A stretch of 15,252 nucleotides of DNA, from contig VFKK01000302.1 in the NCBI GenBank assembly GCA_009885605.1, positions 1-15,252 on the forward strand, given 5' to 3'. Positions 1-7,566 of this stretch are shown here, piece after piece; the stretch's first letter is position 1, and every line of letters begins with the position of its first letter. Both the position numbers and the translations under genes were made by a program. The notes beneath the pieces were generated by a model. It searched no databases, was not told the DNA's origin, and worked only from the letters and a program-made list of their open reading frames with translations. The stretch comes from Cyclobacteriaceae bacterium (GTDB lineage Bacteria; Bacteroidota; Bacteroidia; Cytophagales; Cyclobacteriaceae).

Positions 1-1581
1 GTAGAAGCCGGAATTCCTGAAGATGATGTAAGAAATCCCGCAACTATCGCAGATAACGTAGGTGATAACGTAGGTGACGTGGCCGGAATGGGTGCCGATT
101 TGTTCGGTTCTTACGTAGCAACAATCCTCGCTACCATGGTTCTCGGTCGTGAGATTGTATCCGTTGATGCATTTGGCGGTATTGCTCCAATCTTGCTTCC
201 AATGGTTTTGGCTGGTTTGGGAATCGTGTTCTCAATCATGGGAATGGCTTTCGTGACCATAAAAGATGATAAGGGTGATGTGCAAAAAGCGCTGAATATG
301 GGTAACTGGTCATCCATCCTTTTCACTGGTATAGCTTCTTATTTTGTAGTGCAATACATGCTTCCTGAGACTCTTATGATCAGGGGTTATGAGTTCACCA
401 ATATGGACGTATTCTATGCGATTATTTTGGGTCTCGTAGTTGGAACCTTGATGTCCATCATCACGGAATATTATACAGCAATGGGCAAGCGCCCGGTATT
501 ATCAATTATCAAGCAATCCGGAACAGGTCACGCTACCAATATAATCGGTGGTCTGGCAGTCGGAATGGAATCTACAGTTCTTCCTATCCTGGTTTTGGCA
601 GGTGGTATTTACGGAGCGTATGAGTTTGCAGGCCTTTACGGAGTAGCAATTGCTGCAGCCGGAATGATGGCTACTACAGCAATGCAATTGGCAATCGATG
701 CTTTCGGTCCTATCGCGGACAACGCAGGTGGTATTGCTGAAATGAGTCAGCTTCCTGAGGAAGTTCGAGGAAGAACTGACATCCTCGATGCCGTTGGTAA
801 TACGACCGCAGCAACAGGAAAAGGATTTGCGATCGCTTCTGCAGCATTGACTTCTTTGGCATTGTTTGCAGCTTTCGTAGGAATCGCAGGAATTGACGCC
901 ATTGACATTTACAAGGCAGACGTACTGGCGGGACTTTTTGTGGGCGGAATGATTCCATTTATCTTCTCGTCGCTTTGTATTGCCGCCGTAGGTCGTGCTG
1001 CAATGGACATGGTAAATGAAGTAAGACGTCAGTTCAGAGAGATTCCGGGCATCATGGAATACAAGGCTAAGCCTGAGTATGAAAAATGCGTGGAGATCTC
1101 TACAAAAGCTTCAATCCGTGAAATGATCGCGCCCGGCGCAATCGCACTTCTCTCTCCAATCATCGTTGGTTTCGCCTTCGGTCCGGAAGTTTTGGGCGGA
1201 ATGCTTGCCGGTGTTACAGTTTCTGGTGTGTTGATGGGTATATTCCAATCAAATGCCGGTGGCGCTTGGGACAACGCAAAGAAGTCTTTCGAAAAAGGTG
1301 TTGAAATCGACGGTCAGATGTACTACAAGAAATCAGAACCACATAAGGCATCCGTAACTGGTGATACGGTCGGTGATCCTTTCAAAGATACTTCCGGTCC
1401 ATCTATGAACATCCTGATCAAATTGATGTCAATCGTAGCATTGGTCATTGCACCTCACATCAGCGAAGGAACGCATAGCGGTCCGGCTGTTGTAGGAGAA
1501 AAAATCGAGATCAAAAGAGAAATCAAAATGGTGGACGGAAAAGAAGTCATTACCGAGACTAAGACGATAACCAAAGAATAA
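1..1581 (+). CDS. hppA: Membrane-bound K+-dependent-type pyrophosphatase (ion-pumping), 3' portion
   Basis: Partial gene: the reading frame is open from base 1, so the 5' end lies outside the window. The product is an integral inner-membrane pyrophosphatase that couples PPi hydrolysis to ion (H+ and/or Na+) export. Visible signatures are the catalytic DNVGDNVGD block followed by a GADLFGSY helix, FGPIADNAGGIAEM, the GNTTAATGKG segment, GGAWDNAKK, and the closing GDTVGDPFKDTSGPS block; many hydrophobic helices lie between them. The alanine after GNTT (a lysine in K+-independent enzymes) and the glycine three residues later place it in the K+-dependent class (family knowledge). The helix after the first Asp block lacks the glutamate found at either usual position (see findings). 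The protein ends in a hydrophilic Lys/Glu-rich tail of about 30 residues. A strong terminator follows, so it is probably the last gene of its transcript. H+ versus Na+ specificity cannot be settled here. Confidence 0.96.
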   Translation, partial: VEAGIPEDDVRNPATIADNVGDNVGDVAGMGADLFGSYVATILATMVLGREIVSVDAFGGIAPILLPMVLAGLGIVFSIMGMAFVTIKDDKGDVQKALNMGNWSSILFTGIASYFVVQYMLPETLMIRGYEFTNMDVFYAIILGLVVGTLMSIITEYYTAMGKRPVLSIIKQSGTGHATNIIGGLAVGMESTVLPILVLAGGIYGAYEFAGLYGVAIAAAGMMATTAMQLAIDAFGPIADNAGGIAEMSQLPEEVRGRTDILDAVGNTTAATGKGFAIASAALTSLALFAAFVGIAGIDAIDIYKADVLAGLFVGGMIPFIFSSLCIAAVGRAAMDMVNEVRRQFREIPGIMEYKAKPEYEKCVEISTKASIREMIAPGAIALLSPIIVGFAFGPEVLGGMLAGVTVSGVLMGIFQSNAGGAWDNAKKSFEKGVEIDGQMYYKKSEPHKASVTGDTVGDPFKDTSGPSMNILIKLMSIVALVIAPHISEGTHSGPAVVGEKIEIKREIKMVDGKEVITETKTITKE

Positions 1582-1601
1582 AAAAAACCACAACCAAGTA
1601 G

Positions 1602-1636
1602 AAGAAAAGCCCTCCGAAAATCGGAGGGCTTTTCTT
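1602..1636 (+). terminator. Rho-independent terminator after hppA
   Basis: A perfect 16-bp inverted repeat (1602-1617 against 1621-1636) with a 3-base AAA loop. The core pairs AGCCCTCCGA with TCGGAGGGCT, and the 3' arm runs into TTTTCTTATTTT. The A-rich 5' flank and T-rich 3' flank mean it could work in both directions. It ends 11 bases before the dacB start, so the dacB promoter must overlap or lie inside this region, or dacB is expressed by readthrough. Confidence 0.9.
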
Positions 1637-1647
1637 ATTTTAAGGGA

Positions 1648-2955
1648 ATGAAGAAATTGCTGTTCCCGTTGCTGATTGCCCTCAGTTCCTGTACTGTCCA
1701 AAAAATCAATAATTCCCTCTCAAAATCTGAGGTCTTCGACAAAGGCCATTTGGGTTTTATGCTGGTGGATCCCGACAAAGACCGGATCCTGGTGGATATC
1801 AATTCGGACAAATACTTCATCCCCGCATCCAATACCAAGCTTTTTACTTTTTATACGGCCTATACCGTTTTGGGAGACAGTCTGGTAAATGGCTTGAATT
1901 ACCTGGAGCGAGGTGATTCGTTGATTTTCTGGGGAACGGGCGATCCCGGATTTCTGCATCCCGATTTGAAAAATGAGGTTGCGCTGGACTTTTTGCGAAA
2001 GCAAACCAAAAAACTCTATCTGCTCGACAACTTCGCTCAGGTGAATGCATTTGGGCCGGGTTGGTCCTGGGATTGGTATAATTACTACTATGCTGCGGAG
2101 CGGTCGCCTTTTCCTGTATATGGAAATGTGGTTCGGTTTGAAAAAGCTCGGGGGGCGAAATCATTCACTACCTACCCTGTTCGCTTCGAGTCTTCATTGA
2201 AGAAAACCGAATCAGACGGAACAGTCGCTTACAATTTTCAAAGAGACCAGCTCAAAAATGAATTCAGCTATTTCCTGAATCCCCAGGCAGAATCTCAGGA
2301 GTTTGAGCGTGACATTCCATTTAAGACTTCTGCAGATTTCTCAGCAACTCTCCTTTCGGAAGCCTTGGGCAAAAAGGTAACGGTAGTCAAAAATGAAAAA
2401 TACTCCGAATCGGATCCTAAAAAACTCCTGACAACACCCGCTGACAGCATCTATGCTCAAATGATGAAAATCAGCGATAATTTTCTTGCTGAGCAGTTGA
2501 TGCTTCTGGTTTCCGACCAGTTGAACAACACGCTGAGCACCGCAGATGCAATCGAATATTCAAAGGAAAATTTGCTCGCAGACCTTCCCGACGAAGTAAT
2601 CTGGTACGATGGTTCAGGACTTTCTGCCAGAAACATGTTCACTCCAAGGTCAATTATTGCGCTTTTGGGAAAAATCAGAACGGAAGTTCCTCTGGAAAAA
2701 ATCAAAGCCTATTTCCCTGCCGGTGGTGAATCCGGTACGATCAAAAGTTGGTACAAAGGAGATGAGGGACAGCCTCCCTACATTTATGCCAAAACCGGTT
2801 CACTCAGCATGAGTACTGCCTTGAGCGGTTATCTTATTACCAAAAGCGGTAAAATTTTGCATTTCTCTTGTCTTATGAATAATTACGCTATTCCATCAAA
2901 TGACTTGAAAGCCGAGCTCCAAAAAGTGCTCTATTTTATCCACGACAGATACTAA
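1648..2955 (+). CDS. dacB: D-alanyl-D-alanine carboxypeptidase / PBP4 family (peptidase S13), lipoprotein
   Basis: A periplasmic penicillin-binding protein of the S13 family, which removes the terminal D-Ala from, or cuts cross-links in, peptidoglycan. All three active-site motifs are visible: SxxK as S61-N-T-K64 (context IPASNTKLF), SxN as S276-D-N278, and KTG as K382-T-G384. The N-terminus is a short lipoprotein signal with lipobox LSSC and lipidated Cys15, so the enzyme is expected to be membrane-anchored. At 435 residues it is somewhat shorter than E. coli PBP4 (about 477). The start at 1648 gives a clean signal peptide and sits just after the hppA terminator. The next gene starts 4 bases after its stop, so the two are probably co-transcribed. 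The symbol dacB is by family; carboxypeptidase versus endopeptidase activity is not determined. Confidence 0.93.
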   Translation: MKKLLFPLLIALSSCTVQKINNSLSKSEVFDKGHLGFMLVDPDKDRILVDINSDKYFIPASNTKLFTFYTAYTVLGDSLVNGLNYLERGDSLIFWGTGDPGFLHPDLKNEVALDFLRKQTKKLYLLDNFAQVNAFGPGWSWDWYNYYYAAERSPFPVYGNVVRFEKARGAKSFTTYPVRFESSLKKTESDGTVAYNFQRDQLKNEFSYFLNPQAESQEFERDIPFKTSADFSATLLSEALGKKVTVVKNEKYSESDPKKLLTTPADSIYAQMMKISDNFLAEQLMLLVSDQLNNTLSTADAIEYSKENLLADLPDEVIWYDGSGLSARNMFTPRSIIALLGKIRTEVPLEKIKAYFPAGGESGTIKSWYKGDEGQPPYIYAKTGSLSMSTALSGYLITKSGKILHFSCLMNNYAIPSNDLKAELQKVLYFIHDRY

Positions 2956-2959
2956 AACC

Positions 2960-5032
2960 ATGAAACGAACTTCCATTTTTCTTCTCTCTTTTCTCTTAAT
3001 CTCTCAGTCTCTTTTCTCCCAATCCTTCACGATGGAGCAGATTGGAAAATTCAGTTTCCCCTCTGAATTGGTCTCCTCTCCTGTTGGGGAGCAAATTGCA
3101 TGGGCCATGTATGAGCAGGGGAAGCGAAATGTCTATTTCGCAGAAGCTCCTGATTTTAAACCGCTTCGTCTTACCCAATTCAATGAAGATGATGGTCAGG
3201 AAATAACCAGTTTGAAGTTTTCCCCCGATGGAAATTGGCTGGTTTTTGTCAGGGGTGGAGATCATGGAGGGTATCAATATTCCGGTACTGTAAATCCAGA
3301 TAATCTTCCCAATCCTCCGAAAGTAGAAATCTGGAAAATCAATCTCAGTTCTAAAAAAGCGGAAGTAATTACCGAAGGGGAGGATATTTCTTTGGGTTTC
3401 CCCGACCAATTGGTTTTCTTAAAAAGCGGGAAAGTTTGGGCGACTAAACTTAGCGGAACTGAAAAACCTACCCAACTTTTTCAAACCCAAGGGAATGTAA
3501 ACTCAGTTTCCTACTCCCCAGATGGCAAAAAATTAGCCTTTACAGTAAATAGAGGTGGACACCAGCTTTTGGGAATATATGAGGATCAGAACACTCCGCT
3601 TCACTGGATCGCCCCGTCATTCCACCGCTATTTGAAACCTACCTGGTCACCGGACGGAAACCAAATCGCCTTTGTAAAAATATTGGGAGGAAGTGGTGCT
3701 GCCTTTCCCCTACTCGAACCCAGACATGAGCCTTGGGAAATAATTACAGCAGATATCAAATCTGGCGAGGCAAATTCTCTTTGGAAGGCACCTGAAACGT
3801 TGCAAGGATCTTTCCGAAATGGTTTCCTTTCTTTTCCAAATTCAAAAGAAGTAGTCTTTGAATCCTATCATGAAGGATGGCAACATCTTTTCGTTTTGGA
3901 TATTGCCAGTAAAAAAGTTCGTTCCCTCACTCCTGGAGACTACATGGTTGAGCAGATAGCGATGAGCGGTGATGGCACCCACCTCGTTTTTTCTGCCAAT
4001 ACCGGACCTGAAAAAGAAGACTTGGATCGAAGACACATTGGAAGTGTGGACCTAGCCACCAAAAAGTTAACCTGGGAGACTTCAGGCAATGGCATCGAAG
4101 CCTATTCCGTATTTGTCGGAACAGCCGGAAAACTGGCCTTCCTTTCCGCTACTTCTCAGCGACCGCATTTGGTCACCGTCAATGATGGCAAGGAGACCGG
4201 AGTGCTGCAGCAGGAATTAATACCCTCAGACTTCCCTCAGGCCAAACTTGTGACTCCAAAGCAGGTCAAATTCACCGCTCCGGATGGAACGATCGTCTAT
4301 GGACAACTCTTCGAAAAGGAAGGCGGACCTGCCAAAAAGCCTGGGGTGGTTTTTGTCCATGGAGGACCTCAGCGACAGATGCTTTTGGGCTGGAGTTACA
4401 TGGATTATTATTCCAATACCTATGCCTACAATCAGTACCTCGCCGAGCTCGGTTTTGTGGTTCTTTCTGTGAATTACAGACTGGGAATTGGGTATGGCTA
4501 TGAGTTCCATCGACCAGCCTTTGCCTACCATCAAGGCGCTGTGGAATATCAAGACATCAAAGCCGGTGGAGAATTTTTAGCGGCTCTGCCACAGGTTGAC
4601 TCTGACAAAATTGGAATTTATGGAGGTAGTTACGGTGGATATTTGACGTCCTTGGCTTTGGCAAGGGATTCAGATTTATTCAAAGTTGGGGTAGACATCC
4701 ATGGAGTTCATGATCTGGATGGACGCTACACTGTTCCTGATGGATATGAGGTGGCTCCCGATTATGAAAAAGCCAAAGAAATCGCATGGAAATCTTCTCC
4801 CATGGCAGATTTATCCACCTGGAAAAGCCCTGTGCTTTTCATTCATTCCGACGATGACCGCAATGTTTACGTCAGCCAAACCACCGATTTAATCAGAAGA
4901 TTTGATGAATTGAAAAAGCCTTATGATGCTGTCATGATCCCCGGTGATACCCACCATTGGATGAAATGGAGCAATATGGTCAAGGTTGGTAATCTGATGG
5001 CTGATTTCCTGAAAAAGCATTTAATGGATTAG
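2960..5032 (+). CDS. Exported S9 family peptidase (prolyl oligopeptidase / dipeptidyl aminopeptidase type)
   Basis: A serine peptidase that cleaves short peptides, probably in the periplasm. A Sec signal peptide occupies residues 1 to about 20 (MKRTS, then a Leu/Phe-rich core ending SLFSQS). Residues about 30-420 form a beta-propeller with PD40/TolB-like blades; recognisable SPDG or SGDG turns lie near residues 87, 185, 229 and 335. The C-terminal alpha/beta-hydrolase domain (about 440-690) carries FVHGGP, the nucleophile motif GGSYGG (Ser557), the acid in IHSDDDRNV (probably Asp633) and the histidine in GDTHHW (His665 or His666). The length of 690 residues is normal for the family. It follows dacB after 4 bases, which suggests joint expression and perhaps a shared role in envelope peptide turnover (inference). 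The exact cleavage specificity (dipeptidyl versus acylaminoacyl) cannot be read from sequence. Confidence 0.93.
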   Translation: MKRTSIFLLSFLLISQSLFSQSFTMEQIGKFSFPSELVSSPVGEQIAWAMYEQGKRNVYFAEAPDFKPLRLTQFNEDDGQEITSLKFSPDGNWLVFVRGGDHGGYQYSGTVNPDNLPNPPKVEIWKINLSSKKAEVITEGEDISLGFPDQLVFLKSGKVWATKLSGTEKPTQLFQTQGNVNSVSYSPDGKKLAFTVNRGGHQLLGIYEDQNTPLHWIAPSFHRYLKPTWSPDGNQIAFVKILGGSGAAFPLLEPRHEPWEIITADIKSGEANSLWKAPETLQGSFRNGFLSFPNSKEVVFESYHEGWQHLFVLDIASKKVRSLTPGDYMVEQIAMSGDGTHLVFSANTGPEKEDLDRRHIGSVDLATKKLTWETSGNGIEAYSVFVGTAGKLAFLSATSQRPHLVTVNDGKETGVLQQELIPSDFPQAKLVTPKQVKFTAPDGTIVYGQLFEKEGGPAKKPGVVFVHGGPQRQMLLGWSYMDYYSNTYAYNQYLAELGFVVLSVNYRLGIGYGYEFHRPAFAYHQGAVEYQDIKAGGEFLAALPQVDSDKIGIYGGSYGGYLTSLALARDSDLFKVGVDIHGVHDLDGRYTVPDGYEVAPDYEKAKEIAWKSSPMADLSTWKSPVLFIHSDDDRNVYVSQTTDLIRRFDELKKPYDAVMIPGDTHHWMKWSNMVKVGNLMADFLKKHLMD

Positions 5033-5046
5033 TGATTTGATTTTTG

Positions 5047-5120
5047 GCTGTGAGTGAAGACACTCACAGCGGCAATTGAAAACAAGATAAACTCGCCATC
5101 GGGAGTGTCTTCACTCCCGA
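5047..5120. repeat. REP-like inverted pair of hairpins
   Basis: Two perfect hairpins lie between the S9 peptidase gene and the DUF1801 gene. Hairpin 1 pairs GCTGTGAGTG (5047-5056) with CACTCACAGC (5061-5070) around an AAGA loop. Hairpin 2 pairs TCGGGAGTG (5099-5107) with CACTCCCGA (5112-5120) around a TCTT loop. Their 14-base cores, GAGTGAAGACACTC and GAGTGTCTTCACTC, are exact reverse complements, so hairpin 2 is hairpin 1 in opposite orientation. A pair of head-to-head imperfect palindromes is the layout of BIME/REP elements mobilised by RAYT transposases (established for other bacteria); membership here is inference. Hairpin 1 begins 14 bases after the stop at 5032 and may also stabilise or attenuate the upstream message. 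Confidence 0.7.
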
Positions 5121-5191
5121 TATTCTGCATAAGAGATGTAAGTTTACCACTTATATTGACGGACATTAACCAACCAATCTTCTGGATAATC

Positions 5192-5617
5192 ATGGCTGAA
5201 AACAAAACCAAACCCGAAAAGACTTCCGTAGCCGAGTTCATCAATTCTGTGGAAGATGAACAAAAAAAGAAGGACAGCTTTATACTTTTGGAGCTATTCA
5301 AATCGATCACCAGAGAAGAACCGGTCATATGGGGACCATCGATCATTGGATTTGGAGAATACCATTACAAGTATGCTTCGGGCCGGGAAGGAGACTTTCT
5401 GATTACCGGATTTTCCCCGCGGAAAGCAGCTTTGACCCTTTACCTCATGGGTTGCATGGAAAATGAACTTGCTCCCTTTATGGAAAAGCTGGGGAAATAT
5501 AAAAAGAGCGTCGGATGCATTTACGTCAAGAAATTAGCAGATATTGATTTGGACGTTTTGAAGCAATTAATTGCCGAATCCTATTCATTTATGAAAGAAA
5601 AATACCCTGCAAAATGA
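5192..5617 (+). CDS. DUF1801 domain-containing protein
   Basis: A small soluble protein of 141 residues with the fold and sequence pattern of the DUF1801 (YdhG-like) family; its function is unknown. Recognisable blocks are SVAEFINSVED near the start, then PVIWGPSIIGFGEYHYKY, DFLITGFSPRKAALTLYLM and a C-terminal helix about KKLADIDLDVLKQLIAESY. No signal peptide or membrane segment is seen. The frame stays open back to an ATG at 5054, but that extension would translate the REP-like hairpins and gives unrelated sequence; the ATG at 5192 (MAENKTKPEK) starts exactly where family members normally begin, so I chose it. The stop overlaps the start of the next gene (ATGA at 5614-5617), indicating translational coupling with the DUF1835 gene. 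Confidence 0.85.
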   Translation: MAENKTKPEKTSVAEFINSVEDEQKKKDSFILLELFKSITREEPVIWGPSIIGFGEYHYKYASGREGDFLITGFSPRKAALTLYLMGCMENELAPFMEKLGKYKKSVGCIYVKKLADIDLDVLKQLIAESYSFMKEKYPAK

Positions 5618-6354
5618 TCCATATCTTAAATGGAGACGCATTAGCGATGAGGTTTCCTGAGTCCATTCCCGGTGAGAAAATAATCGTTCGGGAAGCTTTA
5701 ATTGACGGCCCGGTGAGTGCGGATTCGCTGGAAGAGCTATGGGAAATCAGAAACAGATTTATTAATGAGAATTATCCCGAAACTGCAGATTTAGATTATT
5801 CCAAACTCAGCGTTTCGGAATTTGAGAAAATCCTGAATCTCCCTCCTGATTCAAAAATCTATTGTTGGTTTGAAGAGGATTTGTTTTGTCAGGTGAACCT
5901 TTGGTTCGTGATTTATTTGCTCCGCGGTCATCCGGGAGACGTTTTTCTGATTCTTCCCTTTCCGGATTCTCCTTACCATTTTACCAGCTTAAGCGAGCGG
6001 GATTTGGTGGATTCTTTTGAGTCAAAAGCCCATTTCCTGAACATCAAAGAGCGGGAAATTTTGGAGACACTCTGGCAATATTTTCAAAATGGGAAAATCT
6101 TCGAGGCACTTCTGATCGGTGAATTATTTAACGAACGCTTTCCCTTTCTCAAGAAGGCCGTCGAGGCATGGCGAGATATGATACCTGTCGGAGAATTTCC
6201 CGGCAAGCCAAAAGCTACTTTACTTGAAATTCAAAAAGAACTTCGAACTGAAGAATTTCAGCCGATTTTCAATGAATTTCAAAAGCGATTACCGATCTAC
6301 GGATTTGGTGATTTACAGGTTAAAAAGCTCTTAAATGAATTGAAAAAAGCCTGA
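5614..6354 (+). CDS. DUF1835 domain-containing protein
   Basis: A cytoplasmic protein of 246 residues without signal peptide or transmembrane segment. The N-terminal part, with MIHILNGDALAM, the REALIDGPVS block around residues 26-35 and the YCWFEEDLFCQVNLWFVIYLL block, matches the pattern I know for DUF1835, a family of unknown biochemical function. The C-terminal part (about residues 140-246) is mainly charged and helical. I recognise no catalytic motif. It overlaps the DUF1801 gene by four bases (ATGA), so the two proteins are probably made together, although I cannot name a shared pathway. A hairpin followed by a T-run sits on its stop codon, so this two-gene unit likely ends here. Confidence 0.8.
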   Translation: MIHILNGDALAMRFPESIPGEKIIVREALIDGPVSADSLEELWEIRNRFINENYPETADLDYSKLSVSEFEKILNLPPDSKIYCWFEEDLFCQVNLWFVIYLLRGHPGDVFLILPFPDSPYHFTSLSERDLVDSFESKAHFLNIKEREILETLWQYFQNGKIFEALLIGELFNERFPFLKKAVEAWRDMIPVGEFPGKPKATLLEIQKELRTEEFQPIFNEFQKRLPIYGFGDLQVKKLLNELKKA

Positions 6355-6372
6355 ACTGAGTTCAAGTTTTTT
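6352..6372 (+). terminator. Possible intrinsic terminator overlapping the DUF1835 stop codon
   Basis: A 5-bp stem, TGAAC (6352-6356) with GTTCA (6360-6364), has a 3-base loop and is followed by AG and six T residues (6367-6372). A run of six A residues just upstream (6343-6348) could extend the pairing with the T-run across a small internal loop. The stem is short, so termination may be weak. The 5' half overlaps the stop codon. Confidence 0.45.
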
Positions 6373-6479
6373 GAGCTGATAATGAATCTCTGACGCATTA
6401 CAGCCCACGCTGAAGGACCGCAGATACCGAATACCAAATCAGCTACACCTACGTTTCTTTAGCAGATAAGAAAATTGAA

Positions 6480-6492
6480 TCAATAATATTGA
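6480..6492. promoter_or_regulatory. AT-rich palindrome upstream of the GSCFA gene (possible operator)
   Basis: TCAATA and TATTGA form a perfect 6-bp dyad around one central A, ending 46 bases before the GSCFA start codon. The size and position would suit a repressor site, but palindromes of this size arise by chance in AT-rich DNA. The remainder of the 184-base spacer 6355-6538 shows nothing else convincing. A TAACTTCG at 6527-6534 resembles the Bacteroidota TAnnTTTG box with one mismatch, but it would place the transcription start at or inside the start codon. Confidence 0.2.
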
Positions 6493-6538
6493 TGTGGGCA
6501 AACCTCCTTTTTCTACCCTCATTACCTAACTTCGCCAC

Positions 6539-7519
6539 ATGCATTGGTTCACAGAATTTCCCATTCCAAAATCTCCGTCCCCCATTTCCCATAATTCCAA
6601 AATCCTGAGTATGGGTTCCTGCTTTGCTCAATCAATCGGACAGAAAATGCTGGACTCCAAACTGGATATTCTGGTCAACCCGTTCGGGACGATCTTTCAT
6701 CCGAATGCTCTGGCAGATCTTTTAGAAGCAGGGATCTCCGGAGATCAACCGGACGAAGACCAGATTACGGAACGGGATGGGTTATTTTTTCACTATTCCG
6801 CCCATTCGGATTTGGTGGGGAAGTCAATAGAGGCATTGATGGAAAAACTCACTACCCGAATTGAAATGACTTCAGGATACCTCAAAACCGGAACCCACTT
6901 GATTCTGACTTTGGGAACTGCCTGGGTTTACGAGTTTAAAAAAACCCAAACCCTGGTTGCCAACTGCCATAAACAACCATCGGATTACTTCGAAAAGCGT
7001 TTGTTGGGTTTGAACGAAATGAAAATGGCTCTGGAAAACCTGTTTTTGAAGCTTTCAGCTTTCAATCCAAACTTGAATATCGTCCTTACCGTCAGCCCGG
7101 TTCGCCATATCAAAGATGGAATCCCTGAAAATCAGCTCAGCAAAAGTCTGCTTCGGGTTCTCTGTGCGGAATTGGAAAAGGATTCGGAAAACGTAAGCTA
7201 CTTCCCTGCTTATGAGATCATGATGGATGAGTTAAGGGATTATCGATTTTATAAATCTGACCTGGTCCATCCTTCCGAACAAGCGGAAAATTACATTTGG
7301 GACAAATGGGCAGGTGCTTTCTTTACTCCTCTTACTCAGAAAAAAGTAAATCAAATTTCGAAGATTAAAATCGAACTGGAGCATCGACCACTAAATCCGG
7401 GAAGCGAAGCTCATCGCCAATTCCTGGAAAAACTGCTGGAAAAACTAGAACGATTGCAACCTGAATTCGATTTTTCACAGGAAATAGATGCTACTTCAAA
7501 AACGCTCGAAGAGCTATAA
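6539..7519 (+). CDS. GSCFA family protein (SGNH/GDSL-hydrolase-like)
   Basis: A 326-residue soluble protein named for its motif: SMGSCFAQ, with Gly26-Ser27-Cys28-Phe29-Ala30. The family resembles SGNH/GDSL esterases: Ser27 would be the nucleophile in block I, TLGTAWVYE and VSPVRH look like the middle blocks, and SDLVHPS supplies an Asp241-x-x-His244 pair like block V. The substrate is unknown; some relatives are annotated as carbohydrate esterase-like, which I treat as inference. The start at 6539 is supported because the TEFPIPKSPSPISHNSKIL lead-in is the normal N-terminus of the family. There is no signal peptide, so it should act in the cytoplasm. The last 60 residues are charged and helical. 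The thioredoxin-domain gene starts 47 bases after the stop on the same strand. Confidence 0.88.
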   Translation: MHWFTEFPIPKSPSPISHNSKILSMGSCFAQSIGQKMLDSKLDILVNPFGTIFHPNALADLLEAGISGDQPDEDQITERDGLFFHYSAHSDLVGKSIEALMEKLTTRIEMTSGYLKTGTHLILTLGTAWVYEFKKTQTLVANCHKQPSDYFEKRLLGLNEMKMALENLFLKLSAFNPNLNIVLTVSPVRHIKDGIPENQLSKSLLRVLCAELEKDSENVSYFPAYEIMMDELRDYRFYKSDLVHPSEQAENYIWDKWAGAFFTPLTQKKVNQISKIKIELEHRPLNPGSEAHRQFLEKLLEKLERLQPEFDFSQEIDATSKTLEEL

Positions 7520-7566
7520 TTTTGTGGGCTGACTAATTTTAAAATCTTTCAATTTCTAATTTTCCA

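Noticed and set aside
5047..5070. Hairpin 1 as an ordinary intrinsic terminator for the S9 peptidase gene
   Set aside because: The stem is stable but no T-run follows it (GGCAATTG comes next), and its inverted partner at 5099-5120 favours a repeat element; a partial transcript-end role is still possible.
5054..5191. Upstream extension of the DUF1801 reading frame to an earlier ATG
   Set aside because: It would translate both hairpins of the REP-like pair, adds 46 residues unlike the family, and the normal family N-terminus matches the ATG at 5192.
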